DNA from: Spongospora subterranea f. sp. subterranea
Lineage: Eukaryota; Endomyxa: Phytomyxea; Phytomyxea; Plasmodiophorida
DNA: 64,000 bases
Direction of reading: 5' to 3'
Assembly: GCA_049724395.1 (NCBI GenBank)
Contig: JAUGWO010000088.1
Coordinates: 1 to 64,000, forward strand
Numbering within the stretch: position 1 is the first letter of the stretch; every line of letters begins with the position of its first letter. Positions 35,758 to 47,452 of the stretch are shown here, in pieces. The translations under genes were made by a program, and so were the position numbers. The notes under the pieces were generated by a model, which worked only from the letters and a program-made list of their open reading frames with translations, was not told the origin of the DNA and made no database searches.

Positions 35758-38701
35758 CTAATCGGAGTCGGATTCGCCACTGGATGCTTCGTCGTCGTCA
35801 TCTTCTTCCGCCAAGTAGTCGAGTAGTGTCGCGATTGACGCCACCAGGTTGGCGTGAACCGCACCCTGGTCAGGTAATGCAGCCCATTCCAAGATGGCGT
35901 CACCCGATATGGCATCCAGTTGATACAACGCTTGCAGCGCAAACGGGAACAGATTCCTGACCAAGGCACATCAGATCAGATATGGAGAATTTCCCGAATC
36001 GACGCTACATGTAGGGTTTGTCTTCGTAAGTGCAAGCGCCGGCTAGCCCCTTGATGAAAAGAAGATAATTCTCGTTTGAGCCTTGGCCGTACTTCTCGAG
36101 TAAGAAGTTCCATTCTTTCAAAAGCCGACTCAACGATTTGAGCACCGGGTTGGAAGGACGGACATCGCCTTCCGGGGTGGGATCGATCAGATCGAATACC
36201 GATACGAATACGCATAAGGCATATGTTGACAGGCTTGCGTTATCGGCAATTTTGAGGTTTGCCACCTGTTTATGGAGCAATGAGTCTCCAAAACCCAACA
36301 GATTTCGGAATAAACCAGACCTCAAGTAAAATGTCGTCTTTGTCCGCGATGTTCTGTTCTTTGCAACGCGCAATGGTATCCTTGATCTCTCGATATAGGA
36401 CTCCAACGTTGTAGCTTTCCTCGTCCCAGTTGGAAGCGTCTGCACCGCCGATCTCGAGGTCGGTGCCGGTTTCCTCTTCCGCCTCGCTTCCAAAAGTCAA
36501 CACCGATTCGTTGTCGTCTTCTACGCTTTCCAGATACCCGATCCGTTCGTCCTACGCAGCGATTACAATGGTCAGCAACACCCACAATAAAACACGTCCA
36601 CAAATGGGGTACTCTGAAAGCAAGTGCTGCTTCGTCCGACGCGAGCGAGTTGCTCGATATTCGCGCTAGCCTCAATTTCTCAATTTGATAAGCTGGGAGG
36701 TTTTCTTCCTCATCTTCATACAATTCTACAACAAAATCGTCGTCATCGGGCACATAAACAATCCCAGCCCCTAGTGACTCTCGAGATCAGCAGAGAGTGA
36801 GCAATCGATCGTGAAAGTTCAAACACACCACCAACGCCGAGATCAATCGGCCGAACTGCATCAGCGCAGTCTAGCGCAAGCTGATTCAATCCATCACCTG
36901 TATTTTACGTCAATTATGCAAACGTCACAAACGATAACAGCAATTACCAATGCTGTATTCACCCGAACAGCGACTTTGGATGGGGATCCACAACGACGTG
37001 TAGGGCGGAATCTGAACCCCTCGACCAATCCGAACGCCTTCACCAATTACGGCGCCTATATATGAAAAAGGGAAACCATTCAGAGATGACAATGCGCCGA
37101 CGAACGGGAAACCCAACCCCTGCCGATATTGGCATCGCTACCAATAATGACGTTATGGGAGATGATTGCCCTGTCAATAACTGCTCGATCACCGACATTG
37201 GTTCCCGACCAAAGATAACTGCCTAATTCCATGAATTGATTACTAGTTCATGGGTTCGGCAGCGATAACCAACTGCACCTTTGCAATAGACGTCGTCTCC
37301 AATTAAGACATTTCTATCCAAAACGGTATCCTCTAGATATGTTCGGGCGCCGACGACACAACCTCCACCGATAACACTGTTCTTCTTCATCACACTGGAT
37401 TGAGCAATTCTCGGGTTTGCTAACACTCCCGATGGGGATTCCTTGAAGATGTTCAACCGCTGGCTGGTATAGGTTGGCCCCGGTCCATGGCCATCAACCG
37501 CAAACCTGCAATTGCCGATCAGATTCAAAAAAATGGGTGAGAGCAGTGGGTCTGATTTCAATACCCGAACGCCCATCGCTCAATGATATCCCTGCTGACG
37601 GCGTCATAAGCTTTAATGCAATCAACGCGCGCAGCGTATTGATCGTTTATCACATGGGCAAACACAGATGTGCCCATAATTGACGCGCCCAGAACCTACC
37701 AACAAATTTTGAAAAACAATCAAAATAGAGTTTGTCAAATGTCCTCAAACCTGGGAGAAAAAGTCCACTTCGATGTTTTGCAAATCAAACTGGTCGTTGA
37801 ACAGAGTAAGCACGTTGGGCGAGCAAACATATATACAGGTGTTGAGCATGTTGGAGTGAAAATTCACAAACGCGTTGTCGATCATAACATCAATATCCGA
37901 GATGACACTGCATTTGCTAGATTCGGCATTTCGATATGCTAATAACTTATTGGATTCCGACGCGATTGCGACCACTAGATTATCGTTGTCTGGCGCGAAA
38001 AAAAAGATTTAGAACCAAATTCGTGAAACATTTCGTTCATATATTCACCAGGTCGGATACGATGTTTTCTTGAAGCTGGTTTCAGCAGGACGGTCATAAC
38101 CGCATCGGGGTCGGTGGCGGCGCGTTTGGCATGATCGGCAATGATTGGCGCCATATCGATGTCCGCAACCGTATCAGCGCCTGTTGACCGTGTTAGCGAT
38201 GAAACCAAAAATCGAAAGAGGATTTGCTGAGGGAAACTACCCATGAATATGAACGGATCCGATCGGATGATCTCCAACTGATGGACGTGCCTTAAAACAT
38301 CGCCAACGCTGGAGCACGATTCGTTGACCATCAGGATCGTCATTCGCATCGATGGGAACGACGCCCTCATCTGCTGGCAATGCTCCCGGATCATGGCCGG
38401 GAACGCTCGCACCACAATAAACGCCTCATTCACCCCAGATCGATGCAAGAAATGTCTACGATATAGAGAACGTGTGAGCGCAAGCGATTACTTTGAACAA
38501 CGCGCGCGCGTATTACAGAGCGTATGTGATCAGTGGCAGATTAACTAAAGGTAGAAGCGCTTTCGGACGAGTCTTGGTTAACGGGGAAAATCGGCGATAG
38601 AAACTATCAGCGAGAACCAGCGCCTGAAGAGGAACCTCGGCCTTTAGATCCGACTGGCTCGACTTGCCCGACGACCCGGCGCTCTTCTTCCGCCGGCTCA
38701 T
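35758..38701 (-). CDS. EIF2B5: Translation initiation factor eIF2B subunit epsilon
   Basis: Catalytic subunit of the GDP/GTP exchange factor for eIF2. It starts MSRRKKSAGSSGKSSQSDLK and continues with the nucleotidyltransferase-like domain (QALVLADSFYRRFSPLTKTR, KALLPLVNLPLITYALR; FIFMG, then VADIDMAPIIADHAKR after a 53-base intron). A left-handed beta-helix follows (VIGGGCVVGARTYLEDTVLD, NVLIGDDVYCKG at about 37.3-37.4 kb). The acidic C-terminal W2 (HEAT) domain has YLAEED near the end and stops at 35758. Many short introns interrupt it. It is followed head-to-tail by UAP1, whose stop lies about 150 bases upstream of this start. Confidence 0.94.
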
Positions 38702-38850
38702 GGTCTGGCGCTAACGTTGGTCTCCTGATCCAGTCTGATTCTCCGGACCACCGCAACTTCCCACACACCGCTACACATGGCGTAAATATCGCCCGATCGA
38801 TATGTTTTATTGCCGGCTGACTACCGGTTAGTACAGTATGGCGGGAACGA

Positions 38851-40799
38851 CTATTTTAGATGTAGGGGCAATGTGAAGACTTTGCCCTTGACGTGCGGTT
38901 CCAGGTTCTCGCCGTTATACGATATCAGGGGGCTAATCTCGCACAGCTTGTGGTCGTTGGGATTGGTGAACGACCCGCCCGCCGCTTGGATCAGCGACAT
39001 GTGGTATTGGGAGACGTCGTCTCGAGCCGTATCGGGCGAATCGGGGCAACTGTTTCCCCGGGCCATTCTTCACAGCTGAGAAGTTTCCTTGACGTTTAAC
39101 CATAAAAGCGCATGGATTTTTGGCGAGAGCCAGGCCGTCCTTGAACAATCAGATTATTTTCAAATACTCATCAAGCAGTTCGATGATCTTACGAAAATGA
39201 ACATCTCTAATTTTACTCCATTATTTTTGTCTGGTTTGATCAACGTACCGTTGCTATCGATGTACGGGATCTTTTTATGGGCAACATGATATCTATAAAA
39301 ATCGCTGAAATCAGACGCACATGGTTTGGGCGTCGCCCTTACGGAATGCTTGTTGCAATGGCAGAATCAATGAAAGGTACGGAAACGCAGTGGATAGCGA
39401 TATTAGCGGCCCGATAAACCAAACTTCCATCAGGATTTTTGGCCTGTGCCAATGCACCGGGCATTTCGCTATATTCTACGACTGCTGCCTTGCCGTCTTT
39501 CATTGCTAAAACACCAACGCTTTCAGATGGGTCGACTTTCTCCAGGACTTTGTTGCCAAAATCAACATTGTTCAAAGCGCCTATATGCAAGCGTCAAATT
39601 TTTCATCAAGAAAATCACAGACAGCACTGACAATAGCCGATAAATTCAGGATCGGCAACTTGAACAAGTACATTGTCAACCGAATATATGAAAACGTGGC
39701 TAACTCCTCTGGTTTTCATGTCGTCCAACATTCCACTGTCACCCAACGCTGAGTATATCCCACCATTCCCGTTTGGGCTCCGAGATGGAGTGGTGAACGA
39801 TTCCATAACTGTAAACGTCAACTTAAACACAGGCGATGATTAACCAAGGTTTCCACATACTAAGTTTTCCATCTGTTGTTAAACATGGTAAGGTGCCCTG
39901 TTCGAAGAAAAATACATATTCTTTGGGATACCCAAAGTAGTCGTGAGACTCAAAGAAATCGATGGAAGGCTGATTCGTTGCTGGCGATGTCATGATGTAC
40001 CTAACTGGGCGTTAAAGCGTATTCGGAAAATTGTCATCAACCTACCATGGAATGAATTGTGGGGCAACGTCTGAGCGGGAAAATATTTAAAGACATGATT
40101 GGCAAAAATTGGACTTTAAAACTGACCCAAACCATAAACATTTTCGCTGGGTGTGCCACTGCCCTCAGCAGCTTTTGTGGCAATGTTGTGAAGAGTTTGC
40201 AATCTCTCTGCTTGTAATTGAAACATACTTTTGCCGGATGGAAGGCCAATATCATACTGTCCTTTTGGCAGATCCGACCCCAAACGAGTTCCCTAACAAG
40301 CATAAGACGCGGCTTAGCGGAGGGGCAAAGCATAGCCAACGATGTAATCTACTTGACCCCCAGCCATAAGCAGAGCCGCAACTTTCCCATCAGCAATCAT
40401 CTGCAATCCTTTCCTCTTCCAGTTAGCTCGGGTTTGGGAATCTGCTTTCTCAGCCAGAGTAACATTTTTGAAAGGTTCGATTTTCGCTGATATTGATGAC
40501 GACACTTCTCCTGTGGCTCGATGTCAGAAAACACCATTGCTTGCTGATCATGACGGGACTGCTAACCTTTTGCATCGGCTTTAACCACGGAACAAAGCTG
40601 ATCGACAAGTTTCAAGTCGATCGCCTACACATTTGGAGAACTGCCTGAAAATGCATATGGAGAAAGGAAACCGCAGAGTATTTACTTTCAGATTGGCAAT
40701 AAGTTCGTGTTGCTGGGCGGCGTTAATTTTGCCAATACCATTGAAGACATGGCTTTGCTGGGAGAATTGCTGCTTAAGGCTTGACAGAGCCGAATCCAT
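38851..40799 (-). CDS. UAP1: UDP-N-acetylhexosamine pyrophosphorylase
   Basis: Makes UDP-GlcNAc from UTP and GlcNAc-1-phosphate in the cytosol. From the ATG ([20 protein letters not shown]) it runs to the nucleotide-binding signature [20 protein letters not shown], formed when an intron near 40.29-40.36 kb is removed. Then come [20 protein letters not shown] and [10 protein letters not shown] (about 39.85-39.99 kb), [40 protein letters not shown], the uridyl-sugar region [11 protein letters not shown], and [20 protein letters not shown] near the stop. Its product is the donor used by the GnT-I enzyme encoded about 9 kb away, although the two genes are not otherwise linked. Confidence 0.94.
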
Positions 40800-42030
40800 T
40801 TTTTAGCAACGGAGGTCGTTCGAGGAATCCGTCGTTTATCAGCGGTTCTCACGATTGTAGAAATCTTTTGATGAATGAAATCGCACTTTGTTGTGTATAC
40901 ACTGATAAGGGGCTGGAGCAGTGTCCGACTGGCAACTGTACTGTGACCGAGTCGCAACTATATACACCTATCGACTGCCCTGACTTTAGGGTTGACCCAC
41001 TTCTCTTTCGCCACATTCCGGGTCAGATTCCGCCATCAGGTTCACTCAGTCGGCGCCTATCGGGGCCGCTCCCGTCTTGGAACCAGCTTCGCCTAGGCTG
41101 GTATCATTCCACAACTCGGCGATGGCCGGGAAATATCCCGGCACGGCCGATTTGTACAATGCTGGATAGATTCTACGTCTAAAGGATCGCGTCAACAAAA
41201 GTTTGAGACCAACCCACAGACCACGACCCCATTACCCCAGAACTGAACGTTGATTTTATCGATGAACTTTTTGTTCAGGTGGTCCGGTGAACGTAGAAAT
41301 GATGATCATGGCTACAACGAAGCGAATGTACTCGGCCGTTTTGGTGTGATGGACATTTTTGACATCGCCCAATTGCAGAATGCTACAAGCCTAGGCAACT
41401 TGGGTTTCGATTAACATCAAAATTTCTCGGGCGAGACGCCGCGACCCTTTGGTTTGCTAGATTTCAAGAGATTTGCTCGACTACAATTTAATTTAGACCT
41501 CCTGCTGATTTAAGGAAATGGTCTTCATCAACAATTCCCCATTATGGGATATCAACCCGTATCCGCCAGGATGAAACATTCATACGTTTTTTCGACTGCG
41601 TTTTGCCACCCTTGCAAGCGAAGATCAACCAACAAAGGCAATGTGCAGCAGGGCAGTATTGACACTCTATTGACCCGTGAATAGGGGCGAAATCGGCCAA
41701 TTTCGGTGAGATAATCGTGTTTAGTGATGTCTGCCGGATTTTTCGGTGTCGGATAGCGAACTGCCCCTTCCTAATCATTGTCCTGTACATCACAAATATT
41801 CACTGACATTCTGGCCATCACATGTTTCCCGAGACGATCAAAACCCTTGCCCGCCTTCGTGACCCATTCTAACTCGGGTTCGACGTTCGGAAAATGCAGT
41901 TCCTACATGTGCTACAATCGATGCATTTTTTATAGCAATGAAAACAGTGTAGCTGATAACTGCAATAGTAATTGTTCTAACGAGATTATTAAAGAAAATT
42001 TTTGACCCCACAAGAAGTGAACTCAAGTCG
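40800..42030 (-). pseudogene. Decayed protein-coding fragments, family not recognised
   Basis: Minus-strand translation shows a series of protein-like islands in shifting frames: ELEWVTKAGKGFDRLGKHVM, ADITKHDYLTEIGRFRPYSR, VDLRLQGWQNAVEKTYECFI, ILQLGDVKNVHHTKTAEYIR and IYPALYKSAVPGYFPAIAEL. Stops lie between them, beyond what short introns would explain. It is probably a broken gene or a gene with many introns, immediately 5' of UAP1. Confidence 0.4.
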
Positions 42031-42338
42031 AGCGGTTTGGGTTTTCTTCAAGCTTAGGGAACAGTTTCTGCAAAGAAAGGTCTATAAACATCAAACGACT
42101 ATTATTGTTTCCACGACAGGTGGCGACCACACGACCAAGAACCGGCACTTGTATTGCGGCGCGACGGACTCCCGCTCTCCCATGTTGCTGTATCAGTGTA
42201 CATGAGTGGCGCGACCTGATTGTACTGTGGTTATCAGGCCAGGCCCAAACTACTACGGGTAGAGACAAGCGACTCATATTGGTCAGAGGGCGCTACCGCT
42301 AACGATCGCATCCAACGGGGACGGGTAGGGATTCAGGG

Positions 42339-43082
42339 ATGCCACAGGCGATGCCATCGCAGGGCTTTGTCAAATTGCTGCTTAGGGGGTTGCCGGAGTC
42401 CACCAACCTGCCGGAATGTCTGGCGGAACTCTCGTTAACGTCTTTATACACACAGCATAATGCCAAGCAGAAAACGGGTTGGATTGCGTTAAGTCCAGTG
42501 CCTTTGGAAGACGCGTTGGTCCCTTTATGCAAACTGTTGATTGCGACGACGCATGCAGAGTTGATCGAAAAGGCTCCATTACAGCGCATACCCCGTTCCC
42601 AAACTCGTCGTGATCCCACGGTTAATACTATCGAATCTGATCCGCATTATCAAGCCTTTTTGGAGACATTAGCTGAAGATGGATCGCTGAAACCACCTGT
42701 TAAGCCGGCTTTCGATCCCGACGCTGAAGTCGTGAAACCTAAAGAGATCCCTCCTATTGTTGCTTTCTTAGCCGATCGTGAACGGAAACCTCGTTCTGGT
42801 CCCGCTCCTGTTGAAGCCGATTCAACCTCACGAGTGCAACGACGCAAAAAACCGAAAAAGAAGAAGGATAAAAAAAAGAAGCATGATGAATTTACTTCTG
42901 AGCAGCGCCCATCCCAAGCGCTTCCAAAAGGCAACCGTGCCAAACCTGACGTATCTGGGGGAGGCGTGAATTTTAAAATTTTGTCGAAACAAGCTTCTGG
43001 TGCCGTCAATGATCAACCAAACGATGGTTCCCAGCACCGACGACCACCGAAGCCGATGGCACACCTGAGTAATCCGGAATGA
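42339..43082 (+). CDS. UPF3: UPF3-type nonsense-mediated decay factor
   Basis: UPF3 links the exon junction complex or ribosome to UPF2 in nonsense-mediated mRNA decay. The frame is 247 codons, without an intron. Residues 10-150 match the UPF3 RRM-like domain: VKLLLRGLPEST at the start, then TVNTIESDPHYQAFLETLAE and IPPIVAFLADRERK, which are typical of the C-terminal half. The beta-strand 2-3 region is short. A very basic stretch (QRRKKPKKKKDKKKKHDE) follows and the protein ends soon after. A canonical exon-junction-binding motif was not seen. It is much shorter than human UPF3B, similar to yeast-type lengths. Confidence 0.8.
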   Translation: MPQAMPSQGFVKLLLRGLPESTNLPECLAELSLTSLYTQHNAKQKTGWIALSPVPLEDALVPLCKLLIATTHAELIEKAPLQRIPRSQTRRDPTVNTIESDPHYQAFLETLAEDGSLKPPVKPAFDPDAEVVKPKEIPPIVAFLADRERKPRSGPAPVEADSTSRVQRRKKPKKKKDKKKKHDEFTSEQRPSQALPKGNRAKPDVSGGGVNFKILSKQASGAVNDQPNDGSQHRRPPKPMAHLSNPE

Positions 43083-43129
43083 TTTCGATTGCAGTGTTCG
43101 GCATCGTTCAGAATTCGCTGGCATGGCGT

Positions 43130-43175
43130 TAGATGCATCACGGGTGCGAATTTCATATCGGTCACGATGCATCTA
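43130..43175. repeat. Inverted repeat downstream of UPF3
   Basis: TTAGATGCATC and GATGCATCTAA form a perfect 11-base inverted pair separated by about 24 bases, about 50 bases after the UPF3 stop. It could fold in the 3' UTR. Confidence 0.6.
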
Positions 43176-43395
43176 AGTTTTGTGGTGACAGATATCAGTA
43201 AATTTCAGGGTATTACTGCTGTGGACTTTGATATTAGTGTATTATTCTATCTGAACAGGACCTACCCAACGTCATCTCGTACATCCTGACAGTATTGTTA
43301 TAAGAGATCGTCGATAGTATTTGTGTACGCGAGTCCTTATTTGTTATGCTCATGTAGTATATCCATGCTTGGTCATCGTCACGTTCAGAAATTAT

Positions 43396-44393
43396 CTATC
43401 GAAAAGGTTGTATCAGTCTTGTTTGCAGAATGTTAATGGTCCAAACCTTTCCTTTATGGATGACTTTCCATCCATTGAAATGTCCAATGCAGATAATAGC
43501 ATCAGCCTCTTCTAAAACTTTGCATGAGATGATTTTGGTGACGGCGTATCCTACATCATATAGGATTTCGAAATCATCCTGGGTCATGGTATAGATAATG
43601 CCAGTATCGCCAGCAATAGCCACGTCTTCAACTTGGCAATCATTTAATGAACTGAAATGCCCAACACAAACTGTCTGGACCTCTATGGGGGTTTGTATCT
43701 CACCTGCATAAACCCTAATACACCACATAATCGGCAAAAGAATTCGGTAATGTTTTGCGAATCTAACCCGTTGGCGACGAGAGTTAACGTTGTTGCATCA
43801 CTTCTAGCAACAATCAAATATCTTCCTTTCTTCTCGCTACCTTCTCCGAATCCATGAAGTCGAGCTGAAACCATGGCAGTGATTGCGCTTGGCAATTTAA
43901 TCTGTATCGATGGTTGCGTACCCGCTAATAACGCAATCGTGTCGTTATAGGATGCAGCAAAATTATAGTTGCCAAATTGTAAATGGTCGACACATAGATC
44001 GGTGATTGCAGCTCCAAGGCGATGCCGATCGAACAATTTAAAATGGTGATATATTGTAAGACGCCCTGATTGATCTCCCACAGCAAGAACTTGATTAACA
44101 GCAGTAACACTGAGAACGACTGAGTTAACAGGAGCCAATTCGGTTGGAGCTGCCGATTCATTCTGATACAGACATAATCGTCCATTCACATATCCAACCA
44201 GTAACGATACGCTATGCGAATCGTCAATGATTGGCAAGCAGCACGTCGCAGTCTGGAGGGGATCTACAGAGAGTGCAAAAAATGGCGAGGCAGCCCATAA
44301 ATCCACCATGAACCCAGCAAAGCTAGGGTAATGAGCCACCTATGCCAACCGGAGAGGGAAATCAGCAACTCCGCCAAACGATTTACTATCCAT
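43396..44393 (-). CDS. ITFG2: Probable ITFG2-like beta-propeller protein (KICSTOR subunit)
   Basis: ITFG2 is a WD-like propeller subunit of KICSTOR, which recruits GATOR1 to lysosomes in nutrient sensing. A start at 44393 (MDSKSFGGVADFPLRFAGFM) needs a 28-base intron; a start at MVDLW is the alternative. Propeller-like blades follow: LLVGYVNGRLCLYQNES, VLAVGDQSGRLTIYH, then after a 41-base intron VCVGHFSSLNDCQVEDVAIA and EEADAIICIGHFNGWKVIHK. The stop is at 43396, giving about 320 residues against about 450 in human ITFG2. Blade spacing and the last block resemble ITFG2, but other propellers remain possible. Confidence 0.5.
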
Positions 44394-44449
44394 AGCGATA
44401 AACACTCATGTTGACACCGTTATGGTATTCTGTTGTCGAGAACGGTGAT

Positions 44450-44710
44450 AGTCGTGGCCCATTTATGATACTGGACACTGCCTCAACATGACACTGTTCA
44501 GACAGTGTTTAGACTGTCACTTTACTACTGTCATGTTACAATCTGGAGTGTTACTTTACTGCTGTCACCAATGACACTGTTTACTCTGTTTATACTCTCA
44601 CTTTCCTGCTGTCATCGTGTTACACTATTTTGAGTGTTACTTGCTGCATCATGTTACTACTCTGCTGTCATCATGTTACTGCTGCTATCATGACACTGTT
44701 TGGAGTGTCA
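44450..44710. repeat. Degenerate repeat of TGACACTGTTT / TGTTACT / CTGCTGTCATC motifs
   Basis: Between the ITFG2-like start and the rhomboid 3' end, short motifs (GACACTGTTT, AGTGTTACTT, CTGCTGTCATCATG) recur about six times with irregular spacing. This is a decayed minisatellite. No gene is seen in it. Confidence 0.65.
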
Positions 44711-44821
44711 CCTGTGTGGTCATGCGGATTGAGCTCGGAAACTCCTTCGACTTCTTCTGTGTAGTCGGAGTAAATACATTTAAATACATATGTTTATTGA
44801 AAGTATTATCGACAATGAAGA

Positions 44822-45855
44822 TCAACACGGTATTGTCTTTCCTGTAGCGCGGTCGATCTGTGGGACACAGCAAGTCCAATATGGCGTCTCTAAACAGTCG
44901 GCATAATGACACCAACTGCATATACTGTTCCAGTTCGGGTATGAGAATACGATAAACCGTAGTTGAAGACGATTCTCTGACCTCTTAGGATCGTAGTCGA
45001 AGAAAAGTACTATTGTAAGCGCCGCAAACCATGCAATAATCGCTGCACATGCGAGAATCACTAATAGTATCGAATAGCACGGCTTGGATTTTTGTCCTGT
45101 GTCTGTGGCTCTGGTCGATCAACACAATGGAGCCGGCGAAAAAGCCGCAGATAAAGCCACCAACGTGGGCGAAATTATCAACGATCGGCAGCAATCCTGC
45201 ATGTCATATTGGCATCCATAATATCGATTCAATGCAAGTTTTACCTATTGCTAATCCGAAAGCTGCATTGATGATTAGATTGAGAACATAGAGCAATCTG
45301 TTCCCACCCATGATTTTATAATTGTGGAGGAAATCTCCGAATAGGGCGCCGATTAGTCCAAACTAATTTGGAGGTATTATTGAGATGACGGTTTTGGATC
45401 AGTAATGTTACCAATGCTCCTGATGCCCCAACACTAATTTGAAGTGGAAGGAACACGGCGCTTAGAAGATTGCCGCTAATTCCAGCCGATAGATATACAA
45501 TGCCACACCTCCACCAGCCAAAGGCCTGCTCGATGCTGCCACCTAGCCTCCATAGCATATGCATATTCATTAGAATATGGATCACGCCACCATGAAGGAA
45601 TGCGGCCGTCAGGAGCCTCCAATACTCTCCATGTAGGATTTTCGCAGCAGAATCTTTCGCCCCTAAATCGTCTAACACGGCCGCAGAAGGACCAAACGTT
45701 GGGTTGTCGCTGAAGCTTTCGAATTTCCAATTGTTCAAGTACATGGAGTATAAAAAGGCGAGCACGTTCACAACGAGCATGAGCGATGTGAACCCCCTAA
45801 CATGAATTTTTGGGGTCATTTGATTAAACTCTTGCCGGTGCCGATAATCGTCCAT
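44822..45855 (-). CDS. Rhomboid intramembrane serine protease
   Basis: Cleaves transmembrane segments inside the membrane. The ATG start (MDDYRHRQEFNQMTPKIHVR) leads to TM1 (FTSLMLVVNVLAFLYSMYL), the conserved loop LLTAAFLHGGVIHILMNMHM, WWRCGIVYLSAGISGNLLSA, the catalytic serine motif VGASGAL, which joins FGLIGALFGDFLHNY after a short intron, and the catalytic histidine in NFAHVGGFICGFFAGS. Ser and His are present, so it should be active, unlike iRhoms. A last membrane segment (VILACAAIIAWFAALTIVLF) lies near 45.0 kb. The C-terminal splicing and exact stop are uncertain. Confidence 0.85.
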
Positions 45856-47452
45856 AATGTCTGGCTACTAAAGTCGTTGGTAACCAGATGTTCCCGTCCC
45901 AGATAGCCCTTTCGTTGTCCGAAGCCGTGGCCCTTTTGGCCTTTGGGTTATCAATCGGGATCAGAGATGATCGTACAGTCTGACCGGTAACATTACGCCT
46001 CACGTCTAGATATGTGACGTCGGCAATGGATGGACGCGCGTGTCGTCTCATGCAGTATCCACCAATTTTGGTCCTCTTTGTGGAGATTCGACTGTGATAA
46101 GATCGAATGATCGAATGATTGAGAATCGAACTGAACTTGAAAAATTGGCATTTATCATACAAACAACGGTTGATTAGTACCTTGGATTGTACATGAATCA
46201 GGAGTTAAAATTTCGCTAGAAACCAATAAGTCAAATTGGGACCGTGCAAGGTTTTCTATGCTCATGTTTGCGAAATTGCCCTGCCTGGATAAAAAACCAT
46301 GAGCGATGGGGCATGGCGATCGGTGTCGAACCATTCCACCTCATATTGTTTGGTCCTAAGATTTACGAAGAGTTGTTCGACCCATCGCATATTGGCACTC
46401 ACTTCCCATTATCCCCCCAAGGTGGTGTTCTAGACTCCTAATTCAGTGATTCCTCCATTGCACATCTGCCAATTGTAATGCCAGTTCGGATCATTTATTA
46501 CTGTGTAGTGTTCTAGCGATTCTCTTTCTTCGATCGGGATTTTGGACAAAGCTATGAAAATGCTGGTGGTTGAGTGTACATAACGGGATTAATTGAAATT
46601 ACTGCACTGTGGTTGAGTCTTCAACCGCATTGGTTGCGTGTGTACAACGGCTGTGGTTGAGCGTATATATCGGCAGTGATTGACCAGTTGTAACGTATAT
46701 GAGGGCAGTGGTTGATTGTATATAACGGTAATGAATTGACTATCGCACCAATTAAACAGTCCATTTCACTTTAATTTCAGTCATCTGTTCGCAACAGCTC
46801 CCGACACCTTCACCAATCAGTGCTGAGCACGATAACGTCCCTGTCTTTTTAGGTTTATTCAAATGGTTTGTCACGAAATTCTCTCATCACCCCGCTCAAG
46901 ACCATTGATATTATGTCGTCATGATCTGTAGTCGGCGTTCTTCAATTTCCAGAGTCTCCTTTGTGTAGTATTGCTCATAATTTGCACATGCGCCTATATC
47001 CATGCTAGATGGCCATCTCTGTTGGATTCACACAAAACAGGGTTAGTATCAAGTTATCACACACAGTCCCCCGTTTGTTCATATTCAATCTTCAGGTTTC
47101 GAGGATTATTATGGAAATCAGCGCGTATTGGTATAACTGTATCTAATCCATTTCTTTCTTCGTTATTGATGTAGTGCCAACCCAGGTGAACGATTGAGCC
47201 CTGTCATCAGCTTGTGCTGTTTAGCGATGGGATTCAGCACCATATTCCTTGTATCTTAACCTCCACTATATAAATATTTCGCCAACCCGCAGTTCTTGGC
47301 CGTTTTGTTTTCCATTTTTGTTTTTAGTTAGAATGCGTTTATAGTTTGACGGTACTCTGGTTCTGCTGTGTCGAGGGACCGACGTTTTGGGGTACTCTAT
47401 CGACGATCGTTATCAAAAACACTCTTAATTCGTCCTACTTCATATATCCGTC
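45856..47452. other. Intergenic DNA with a decayed minisatellite
   Basis: A degenerate repeat of GTGGTTGAGCGTATATAACGG-like units lies at about 46560-46740. An open plus-strand piece at 46241-46441 (FHLILFGPKIYEELFDPSHI) looks protein-like but has no recognised family or neighbours. Otherwise nothing was identified. Confidence 0.45.

Noticed and set aside
38324-38548. Plus-strand frames across EIF2B5
   Set aside because: Antisense to a clear eIF2B epsilon gene with matching splice sites.
38851-44393. An operon-like functional cluster of EIF2B5, UAP1, UPF3 and the ITFG2-like gene
   Set aside because: The genes lie on both strands with their own introns and serve unrelated pathways; only the close EIF2B5-UAP1 spacing is notable.
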